Below are positions 55,087 through 64,000 of a DNA stretch of 64,000 nt, one piece after another. A program made the position numbers and the translations under genes. The stretch spans positions 310,001-374,000 of the forward strand of contig JAIXMN010000008.1 in assembly GCA_025716815.1 (NCBI GenBank), in the 5' to 3' direction. Each line of letters opens with the position of its first letter. Within the stretch, counting starts at the first letter, position 1. The DNA comes from Dichotomocladium elegans. Its lineage: Eukaryota; Mucoromycota; Mucoromycetes; Mucorales; Lichtheimiaceae. The notes beneath the pieces were generated by a model. It made no database searches, was not told the DNA's origin, and saw only the letters and a list, made by a program, of their open reading frames with translations.

Positions 55087-57297
55087 TTAAAATAATAATA
55101 TCCTCTTCCACCACGATTTTGTTTTCTTCTTCTTTTCCGAGGGCTTTTGATGATCTGGCGCAGGGATCCATTCGTCAAACCAGACCCCAAAGACCCCGAT
55201 CACTGGCATGTGGTCGCTGATACCGACAAGTGCTTGATCAAGTACAGCACCGTACCACCAGCACACAGTATCACGCGAAGGAGGACTCGTTCCGGAGGGG
55301 TTATTCGCCTCGGACCGCTTCAGTTTCCACCAAGGCTGTTTGACGACTCCCGTGGGACGGATACGGTCATGCCATAAAATGCGGTCTGTCCAGCTTGGAA
55401 CGCGCTGTTTCGGGCTTGGATCGTAGCAGAGTTCTGCGGGTGATACGAGGCGCCGCTCTCTTGTCATGATCGGTGCAGAGAGCGATCGGTGCGGCTTGTG
55501 GTTGGTCCCGGGTGATGACGAGGCTGATAATAATGGCACATCCGCAACGCTGCCAGCAATGGTTGCAGCAGCAGTGACGGCATCGGCGACGGGTGTGATT
55601 GCTTCTGCTGTACTGGGGCTAGATAAAGTCGCAGCGGTTGGGGAGGTGATTGCTGTCGGGGTCGTGTGTGCAGTAGAGTGGCGGCGTGAGGAGCGGAACC
55701 AATCCGTGATGCCTCCGTCACTGTCGTCGTCGTCATCATCGTCTTCATCTTTGCTGCTGCTGCTGCTGGTATCGCTTTCTTCATCCCACTTTTTCGCATC
55801 AAGCTTATAAGTGGGAGGGAAATTAATGGGGTGTTCATTGAATGCTGCAATAGCGCTTTTGCCTTCTTGGCGCTCAATTGTCAGTTGATCATGCTGCAAT
55901 AATGCCTGTATTTTGGCTTAGGGTAAGCGGTGGAACGGACCGTGTCTTTTTTTTTTTTTTTACCTTGAAGTCACTCTTCTTTGCACGGTCGATAACCCAG
56001 TGACGCTCTGCGTCGATGCGGTAGTTGGTGTCGCCAAATAAAAAGACGTGATCGAATCGATTGAGGAGGTTTGAATCGGCGTCATGGTTCTTGTTGTCAT
56101 GAACACCACCATCTTTTTGCTGGCCTTTTAAAGCAAAATCACCTGTCACATTCCCCGATCGACGGCGTGGCGTATTGTTGTTGTTATTGCTAGGTGTCAT
56201 GTCTGGTGACTTGGGCGAAGTTCTAGCCTTTATCTTTGTGTTCTTCTCCTTGGGTTGATCAAAGCCACGTATGCGCAACTCGTGGAGAATGCGCTCCACA
56301 TTGGCGTTGCGTTCAGCTACTTTGGTCTGATGTGCTAATTCAGAATGCAGGCCCCAGGGAGTAGATGGGCCATAAAAGGTTAGCATGATTTCCCTGATGC
56401 TGGTCAATATGAGATATATACTGTACCTCGCAAATGACAATTGATAAAGAGAAACGATCGGGATCCGAACAAGACCGAAACGGCAACAGCTCCCTTATTA
56501 CTATAGACGGAGTAAGACCCGTGTTTTTTCGGGGACAATGGAATAATTACCCAACCATATTGGCCCAGCCAGTCTTGATGCGGTCGCATTGAACGGCTTT
56601 GATATGATGGGCCACGGGCTTCCAAACAAATATGGCCAAATGCAGTGCTGCAAGTGTCTCGGTTTTTAGTAGTTCATAACTTGGTCCCAAAAAGTCCTGC
56701 AGCCGACGTTCCCAGACTTCCTTGGACGGGAAAATAAGGGCTTCCGAGATATCTCGTTCACCTAAGAAAACCATGCATTTAGCAGCGCTGATTACTAAAC
56801 TGGGGCCATGCATCCTCCATACACTCTTGGGTGCCGATAGCAAGGAGGTGATACGGATGATTCGTGGTAGCGTTAAGATGCGGCACTAAAGGCCCCGGAC
56901 CTTCATCGCGGATTGCCTCTGCATCCGTTAAGAACAAGCCCAAGTCGATGGGCAAGAGACGACCATACATGTTCCATGTCCCGATGAAGATCTTGAGACG
57001 GTCGGGAATAACGTCTGATGGTAATGATGATAACTGCTGCTGTTGCTTTTTGGGAGATGTTTTCTTCAATAGATTTACGATCGGGTTCTTCTTCTGGAGG
57101 GGTCGGTGTTGGATTGCGTCGACGGAGGCACCGTTACTTGTTGTGGAGAGGGGCTCATGGGTATCGTTGTTGCTGTTTTGGTCGTCGGTGCTGGTGGCTG
57201 TAGTAGGCGGGTGCGGGGTATCAGTTTGCGGATGGGCAGCGGCAGCACCCGCTATTAGATGGGAGGCGGCCTTGAGTTTAGGCCATTGAGAAGGCAT
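55087..57297 (-). CDS. Inositol polyphosphate 5-phosphatase
   Basis: Removes the 5-phosphate from inositol lipids or soluble inositol phosphates. ATG 57297; Gln/Ser/Pro-rich N-terminal leader of about 100 residues, then the catalytic fold: KIFIGTWNMYGRLLP, HLLAIGTQEC, WANMVG joined to NKGAVAVSVLFGSRSFLFIN and CHLR, FDHVFLFGDTNYRI (GDxNYRI), FPPTYKLD, YDPSPKQRVPSWTDRILW and ALVGISDHMPVIGVF (SDHxPV). Two low-complexity insertions interrupt the domain (NNNNN/KDGGVHD region; acidic DDDDDDD then Ala/Thr-rich). The C-terminus is strongly basic and hydrophobic (EKKKKTKSWWKRILLF), a plausible membrane anchor. No SAC or SH2 domain. Stop TAA at 55087-55089. Confidence 0.9.
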
Positions 57298-57586
57298 GGC
57301 AAGATAAGAAAGTGGGGAGAAGAAAAGAAGAAGATCACCTTGTCAGTCCAAATGCAAAAAGGAACAGATGTAAGGGGGGGGGCTCGACAAACTGTGTCAC
57401 ACGCTCTCACCAAAAAAAAAAAATAAAAAAAAAATAGAGGGCCTACACTCACACTCTCTCTTTTATTTATTTTCCCCGCCCGCTCTCATACACCCTGCGC
57501 TGCATTCTACGTATACCTCCTCTCTCCCGCCCCTCCCCCCCCTTTCCGCACTCGCCCTTCCCCACTTTCATAATCATCTCATCGCC
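57298..57586. promoter_or_regulatory. Divergent promoter, 5-phosphatase / SCAP
   Basis: 289 bp between start codons. Strongly pyrimidine-rich on the plus strand from about 57445 to 57570 (CCCTCCCCCCCCTTTCC), next to A-tracts at 57413-57434. Typical of a short shared fungal promoter and 5' UTR. No sterol-response element was identified by eye. Confidence 0.45.
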
Positions 57587-60500
57587 ATGCTCATTGCCAA
57601 GCTAAACGCATGTTTTGCTGCGTTTGGCCGAGCAGCCGCCTCGCGCAAATATACACTCCTTTTCTTATCCTTGATAGCCGCGCTGTCTCTGTCCTGGCCA
57701 ACAGCCCAGCGTCTCCGGCACTCTCTCTACACCGCGTCTATTACTGCTGATGCATCGAACGATCATTTCTGGCAATATTCCCCTCATGTCCAACCCAACA
57801 TTAATCTCAACACCATGGACGACATGACTACCGCATACCAAATTCGTTTCGCCCACGCCAATCAGCAGCATCGCCGTCAGCAAGTGACCCAGCAACTTTT
57901 GACCCGGGCCCGGGCCTGGTACAGAGCATTCACGACACATAAAGTCGACATCGACGGTCAATCACTAGCATTGAGTGACATGCCATTTTTTATTTTTTAC
58001 TCGCCATTTTCGTACTGGCATATGGACGAAGATATTCCTGACAATTGGGAAGCAAGCCTGGACCAGTCGCTAAAATTAAATGGCTCTTTGACCACCAGTC
58101 GCCTTGATCCCCTTTCCGTTTTTGACAACGTCACCCTCGATAAACATGGCCGCTTTGTCTCGGCGGATGCAATCGTACTCACAGTCATCCTTCTCCGTGA
58201 TGATCCTGACAGAACCCATCAACGGGTCTTGGAATCCGCCCTCGATAGCTCTCGTTCGATGCTGACGTATCTGCATCAGCCCGATGCTCCCGTGCAGACG
58301 TGGCAGTACAAGGTATTTTCTCGTTTAGGACACGTCACGGCATCTCATGTGCTAATGAATGGTCTCATAAGCTCAAACTACTTGATTATAATGTGCCGCT
58401 CAATTATTATCTGTTTTCCTTTGCTCATGTGGTCATTTTCTTTTTGGTGTCCAAAACATTCGGCAATTCTCAACTCAAATCGCAATATGGTCTGGGTCTA
58501 GCTGCCATTTTCACCTCCATTTCTTGTGTTGCAGCCTCCCTCGGGATCCTCGACCTCATGGGGGCCGAATATAATGCGGTCCCTTGGTATTTGTTCCCCC
58601 TAGTCGCCAACGTGGCTTCTCTTGAGAACCTCTTTTTGCTGACTAATGCTGTGATAAATGCCGGCTGCGATATGCAGGTCAAGGAGAAAGTGGGCCGAGG
58701 TACTGTGTGTGTGTAACGTTGTCGAATCTCCACCAAACTCACTTCTTTTTTTATATCCCCTCCCCGTCGCAACAAGGTCTTCAAAGTGTAGGCATTCCCA
58801 TGCTGGGCACTCTTGGGGCCGAACTTGTCATCCTCGGGATTGGCAGGGCGATGGATGTCACTATCATCAAACAGTTCTGCCTCTTTGCTCAGGTTGCTCT
58901 TGTCGTCGAATATTGTCTTGACATGACCTTCTTCATTGCCGTATTATCAATCGACATCAACCGCGCTGAAGTAAGTTTGGTATCCAAAAGGAAGAAAACA
59001 CCCACGTGTTGCTAAAAATGTACGACCACGTTTCCCCGCCTCTTTTTATGGTCTCTGCGAATGACTAGCTCTCTGATCTCGATGATCGTCAAGTTTCTAA
59101 ACGCCTGCGTGAGCTGGCCAAGTCCGGCATCGATCCAGATCAACGTGAGCCTGATTTTTGTCCCATAGGGGATTCAGGTGAAGGCTTGTCTTGCGGTGAT
59201 TGCAAGGATTTTAAAACACATCGGGCAGTGAATGCTCTCATGGTAATTATTGGTATAGCAAACTTTTTTGTTTGATTCTCACATAAGATTTTCCGCCGCC
59301 TTCTATATCTCCCCCACGCCCCAACAGCTATGTCTTGTCATTCTCAGCATCTCATTCTTTCACACTGCGATCGAAAAATACATGCTCTCAGACACCACAT
59401 CAGTCCTTCCCATATCCCGCCAATCATTACACCAACCGAACACTGTTCTTAAAGCGGAGCGTCTTCGAGCTTTGTCCACCCAGTATTGGGAGACAGTCAA
59501 TCCTGGCCGACACACCCGATGGATTCGTGTGGAACCGCCATATCTGGCCACATTAGCCGAGGATGACATGCCTTTTGCGACACCCTGGGCAGAATTTGAA
59601 GATCGCTATATATTAAAATCGCTCCAGATGCAAGCTGTTCAGAATACAAGGCGACCGCCTTCACGACTTCGCAGCTTTATCATCTCCAGCGTACAACGCG
59701 TGGTTTTCCTTCTGTGGCACATCAACCTACCGATTTGTGCGCTGCTGACTGTCCTCGTGGGTATCCTGCTTTGGCTTAACCCAGCATGCAGGGACCGATG
59801 GCTTTTGCCATTGTTTAAGAAACTCGCAGTGAAGCTGGTGCCCCAGAATTTCATGAGCTCAAACATTGTCCGCCGCATACAAGAGTATCTAAAGGAAGAT
59901 GATGTTGTCCATATGGGTGCCATTTCTGCTCAGGAACAGTACCAGCATAACAAGAGCCGTGTGGGCAATATTACGATCAAAACGCTTTCCGGTCAACATG
60001 TTGCTGACATCCGCCGTTTCGATGTCAATGCCAAGCACGGTATCGCCGTGTCATGCGGTCAAGACGATCGCATGATAGCTTGGGATATGGAAAAGGCGCG
60101 CTCGATCATGCGACTCGATGTGGCGCATGAATCGGTCTCGGCTAAGAATATTAAGATCGGTCAAGGCAATAAATGGATCGTGAGTCCACTGAGCAATGGC
60201 GTGATCCGGATATGGAGCGTCTGCACAAGTAAGATTGTCCGCGAACTCTTCGTTGAGCGTGATGAGCCGGCCACCGTTGTCTCGAGCACCATACGTAACC
60301 GCCGACAGAACGCAACGACGGCGGCTAAGCAGCCTCTTGCAGCGATCGATCGTGTTCTGGATGTTCAGTTCCTAGGTGCGGTGACGGAGTATTGTCACCC
60401 CGCCGTAGAAGAGGTTGCTGTGAAAACCCAAAGCAAAATGGTCAAATCGCAGAATTACCTTGTTTCTGTGCACAAAAGTGGGATGTTGCGCGAATGGGAT

Positions 60501-61943
60501 ATCGCGTCTGGCACTTGCCTCCAGACGATTCCATCGGGGCATTCTCGCGATGTCACTATTCTCCATGCAGTCGAATGCAAGCGCCTCCACCGTAAGCATG
60601 GTGTCTCGTGGATCTTCACGGCGTCTAAGGATGGGCGCGTGACGTGCTGGGAGCGAGAGCTTGTGAGAGACATCAGCACGAATGACGGGGACGTGAGCCA
60701 ATGGACGTGTGCCTACAGTTTTGTGGGCCACGACGGTCATGCGATTACGGCCCTCGCAACAGAGCACCCAGTTGGTGGGATGGGTATACTGGTCACTGGC
60801 GCCAGCGATGGCTCGGTGAAGGTTTGGAATTTCGAGACGGGCAAGGCTGTATGCGAGCTAAAATCGAGGGCGGAGGACGAGAGACCCTATTCGATTGTTC
60901 AATTGGCGGTGACTAGATACTGCGAAGCAGAACTTAGCGATCAAAACATGTGCAGAGGATGCGATACATGCTTCGGCAATGGATTCTTAATTGCAGCATG
61001 CACGTCGAACGAGAAGGCGGATACATGGCGGCTCGAACGGGTTGGTGGCGGAGGAACCAACGGCAGCTGCACGCTTTGTAGCAAAGACTACCATAGAAAT
61101 CAATACCGGCGAAGGGACAGCGATACGCGCCGGCAGACAGTACGACGGCAGCGCCAAGTACGTGGACCGAGGAAACCTGTAGTTCATCGGGTAGACAGGC
61201 AGGTTGATGACGACATCACGAGTCTCCTGGACATCGAGCAACTGGCGGGTGAAGGAGAGATCGAGTTGTCTGCAAGCTTCCTAGGCAGCATTGACCAGCC
61301 CGCTGGCCGGGGTCTGGCATTCTGCGGATCTAACAAGCTTCTGGCAGGCGTACGGCGCAAGTCGGATGGACAGCAGTGGGAAGTCTGGTTCGCATCGCTG
61401 CAATACCAAGACTCGGAAACAGCGGAAGAGGACGAGAACAACAGGAAGAGCAGTATACCCGTAGAAGCATTTGACCTTGACACAGTTGACGAGTTCCACC
61501 GGCAGCAGCAACAACAACAGCAAGCTGAGATCTGCGACTCAGTCTTTGGCATGTTTGGCTTAAGCAGCCAGCAAAAGACCCGGCAGACCAATGGTGCGGC
61601 GGCGAAGGATGAGGATGATGAAGCGAGCGAACTGCTGCCGTTTTCAATGGTGCGCCATGTCTTGCCGCTGGATGGCCTTGGTCTTAGCTGCGACTTTGGC
61701 AATTTCATCAAGCTCATTTACCTCGACAATGAGCAGGTTTTGCAGCAAAAGCAGCGCAAGCATGAAGCGTCATGTCGCTGCCCTGATTGTGTAAAGTCAC
61801 GATTGAATCATCATCACCACCATCAGCAGCAGCAGCAGCAGCAGCAGCCGTGCACCGTTCAGCCCTCTGCGTGTTCTATCCTTCCTAATTGTCCAAAAGC
61901 ATCTGAATGTCGAGCCATTGCAAGCAAAAAGCATATTTTCTAA
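57587..61943 (+). CDS. SREBP cleavage-activating protein (SCAP)
   Basis: Sterol sensor that escorts SREBP from ER to Golgi. Exon 1 (from MLIAKLNACFAAFGRAAASR) has a first membrane helix (YTLLFLSLIAALSLSW) and a lumenal loop. Next exons form the sterol-sensing domain: YYLFSFAHVVIFFLVSKTFG, GLGLAAIFTSISCVAASLGI, WYLFPLVANVASLENLFLLT, GIPMLGTLGAELVILGIGRA and FAQVALVVEYCLDMTFFIAV. The last exon (from about 59325) adds helices LVILSISFFHTAIEKYML and NLPICALLTVLVGILLWL, then WD40 repeats (for example VSCGQDDRMIAWDMEKA, VSVHKSGMLREWDIASGTC, VTGASDGSVKVWNFETGKA). A poly-Gln and a His/Gln stretch sit near the C-terminus (about 61500-61520 and 61808-61850). TAA follows codon 61941. Five to six introns. 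Confidence 0.9.
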
Positions 61944-62331
61944 CAAAAAAAGTGAAGGACCCATTATTTTTCCTCTCTCGTGTGATGTGTACATATTCTT
62001 TCTTCTTTCATGAACAATAATAAAAAAAAATTGTGGGATGATATATCCACCACGCGACATTTTTTAGTTTTTCCACGCAAAGCATGATTGCGCAAAGGCA
62101 AAATGAATCGGGGCACTCCCCCCCCCTCATGGACCGGTACAACACCATGATGTTTTTCTCCTTTTTCTGTGAAAAAAATGATATTCAGCTGATGAAGAAT
62201 GTGGGAGACAGCCATACATATCGATAGAGCGTTTGTTGTTTGGGTGGGGTAAGGCGAGGTGGGCGGAAGTATATTAAAAAGTAATGTTACAAGAGGTTGA
62301 GGAAATCTACCCCACCCCATAGTCCAAAGTT
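61944..62331. other. Convergent 3' region, SCAP / membrane protein
   Basis: About 390 bp of AT-rich 3' flank for both converging genes, with AATAATAAAAAAAAATTG (62016-62033) as a possible polyadenylation signal for SCAP. No gene. Confidence 0.5.
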
Positions 62332-63812
62332 CTATCCACGTCGATCCAGCGACTGACGCAGCCACTGAAGATCCTTCTCTGGCATGGGCTCGCGCTGCTG
62401 ATGCGATGATGATGATGCGGAATAAGACGAAGGCATCTGAGGGGGAGACGTTGGACGATAGTAAGAGGGGACATGGTAATCGACGGAGGGAGAGGAGGCC
62501 TGCGCGATGAGTTGTTGTTGAGGAAGCGGAGCGGCGGCGGGCGCAGCATCTGTCCCATTGTTGTAGCGCTTCGTCGCGTCATGCATGACAAACTTGGTGA
62601 TTCGCCCATTCCGCGACACGAGTTCCTCTTCGTCGTTGGCAAGGTTCGATGTGTTGGTATCGCCTCCCGTAAACGTGCGTCGAGGATGGAAAATAGAAAT
62701 CTACAGTGGGAGGAACGGATTGTTTCCTTCATCAGTCGATCTGTGCTTGTTTTCTCACTCTCTCTTTTTTACCAGAGCAATCCAGAGAAGGACAGAGCTC
62801 ATATTGATATTGGCAATCAAGACGTCGGTTGCAAACTTGTTCGTGTTGATCACCATCTCGTCCGTCAAGCCGTCAATGCAAAGAATGACCAAGCATGCGC
62901 CGTAAATGTACAAGATCACAGTGAGGAGCACATTGACGTCTTTGAAGTAATCGAGGCGGGTAGCCACTTTCTTTGCTTGGGCCGAGTTGATGATGCGGCG
63001 GAAGCGAAAATGTGAGCGGATGCCGAGTGTGGCGGTGAGCAAGACTAAGCGGTGGTAGGGTTGATTTTAGAAAAAAAAAAAATCGAAGGTTGGTCCACGC
63101 GCCATCTCTATAATACCTTCGCAACCGTAAGCCAGCTGGGGCACAGCTTCGCTCTTGTAGATGTCATCGCGGTAATTCCACTGGAGAATAGGGAACATGG
63201 CCATACTTCCAATGGCCCAGATGATATAAAAGCGGAACTCCCAGGAGCTCATGAACGACCGGCGAGCGACACTGTTGCAGAGATAACTCCAGAAGCATTG
63301 GAGCAGGAAGAAGACGCCGGTCTGGAGTGCAAAGGCAATGCATTCTACGTAGTCGATAGGCTATGTGTGCGTGTGGATATATATGCATGCGTACAGTGGA
63401 TGTTTTAATATGGCGGTGAATGATTGGGGGGGTTGCTTTTCCTATTGTTTGCTTGCTTGCCTTCACAAAGTCTTTGTGAGCTTGGGACCAATAAGCGAAT
63501 GGCTTTGTGTGAATTTCTCCATTGAGCGGGTTATAGATGAACCCTTCCGAGTATTTTATCCATGCTGAGGTTATATCTATACGCACGCATAAGATGTCCC
63601 AGATTTTCCCAAATGATCGCATATATACGGCTGGCCATGGGCTTACGAACCGTAGACGGCTTGTAATATCATCATTAATATCATGAGATATGTGATCACG
63701 CTCTTCAACTCGCCCGCTGCCACCTTGGAGAACCGCAGACATCGGAAATTGTCGTGTTTCCAGATATTATGGATAAGATAGAGTGATATATAGACTTCGA
63801 GGCAGCATCGCT
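62332..63812 (-). CDS. Multipass membrane protein, 5' end unresolved
   Basis: Function not recognised; the layout resembles a 7TM-type receptor or channel-like protein of early-diverging fungi. From the first supportable exon: YISLYLIHNIWKHDNF, then VITYLMILMMILQAVYG; later SAWIKYSEGFIYNPLNGEIH; ECIAFALQTGVFFLLQCFWS; FRFYIIWAIGSMAMFPILQW; NDVNVLLT-type helix VLLTVILYIYGACLVILCID; and IANINMSSVLLW. That makes about six or seven membrane spans. The cytosolic C-tail reads VSRNGRITKFVMHDATKRYN and a Pro/Ser/Gln-rich stretch ending LQWLRQSLDRRG (TAG at 62332). Upstream of 63812 a frame starting at 63958 (MLQSVNDGRLPLSYPSRRSV) does not splice in phase, so the start may lie there under another splice or beyond the window. 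Confidence 0.65.
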
Positions 63813-64000
63813 CTATAGTTTACGGTGAGCACAACTCGGTTTTGGCGACGTATTGGTGGCCGGAAAGAAAAAAAAAAACGTACGGAGATAGGAGAAATCA
63901 CTGAGCGTCGCGAGGGATAAGATAGGGGCAAACGTCCATCATTAACGGATTGCAGCATGTCAGCTTGGAGGATAGATCCCTACCTCAGATGGGTCATTGC
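63813..64000. other. Window edge: probable 5' region of the membrane protein gene
   Basis: Contains an A12 run (plus strand, about 63870) and a short minus-strand frame from ATG 63958. Possible first exon or 5' UTR; cannot be decided at the edge. Confidence 0.35.

Overview
This is eukaryotic, compact fungal DNA, most likely from a Mucoromycota (Mucorales-type) genome. Genes on both strands are split by many short introns (about 50-150 bp, GT-AG with CTAAC-like branch points). Intergenic stretches carry poly-A/T and pyrimidine runs. The gene set is a filamentous/early-diverging fungal one: Rei1, hexokinase, Cdc50, Pfa4, Nfs1, Rsc7, tafazzin, Ctk3, arrestin, an inositol 5-phosphatase and SCAP. 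The accessory DNA (Fanzor/TnpB-like relic, Helitron helicase relic, LINE relic, an expanded lineage-type hypothetical family) also fits. I recognised no rRNA, tRNA or CRISPR array; tRNAs were only searched for by eye.

Layout. 1-1.9 kb: gene-poor, with a short non-autonomous repeat. 1.9-14 kb: REI1, a divergent hexokinase, an FAD/phenol-hydroxylase-type monooxygenase and CDC50 (all minus), then the palmitoyltransferase PFA4 (plus), divergent from CDC50. 14-16.9 kb: an unrecognised ORF and a LINE reverse-transcriptase relic. 16.9-18.9 kb: NFS1. 19-22.6 kb: a decayed Fanzor (eukaryotic TnpB-like, RNA-guided nuclease family) element whose ends carry arrays of a TCGCA-type motif at 23-bp period, in opposite orientations. 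22.9-24.7 kb: an RSC7/SWP82-type chromatin remodelling subunit.

25-41.8 kb is the accessory core. A unit made of repeat R plus an intron-rich lineage-type gene is present twice in tandem (unit 1 about 26.96-31.65 kb, unit 2 about 31.66-39.24 kb). Unit 2 has grown by a 224/226-bp satellite inside its R copy and by a Helitron helicase fragment between R and the gene. A broken Old Yellow Enzyme gene follows.

41.8-64 kb returns to dense conserved genes: a SANT/U-box-like protein, a MOSC protein, a secreted repeat protein with Asn/Gln/Gly repeats, tafazzin, CTK3, an arrestin-like adaptor tail-to-tail with an inositol polyphosphate 5-phosphatase (stop codons one base apart), SCAP, and a multipass membrane protein running towards the right edge.

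Several genes share a membrane-lipid theme (Cdc50 flippase subunit, tafazzin, 5-phosphatase, SCAP). I see no sequence evidence that they form a co-regulated cluster. Exon boundaries were placed by eye from reading frame, family conservation and GT/AG signals, and spans run from start codon to stop codon including introns.
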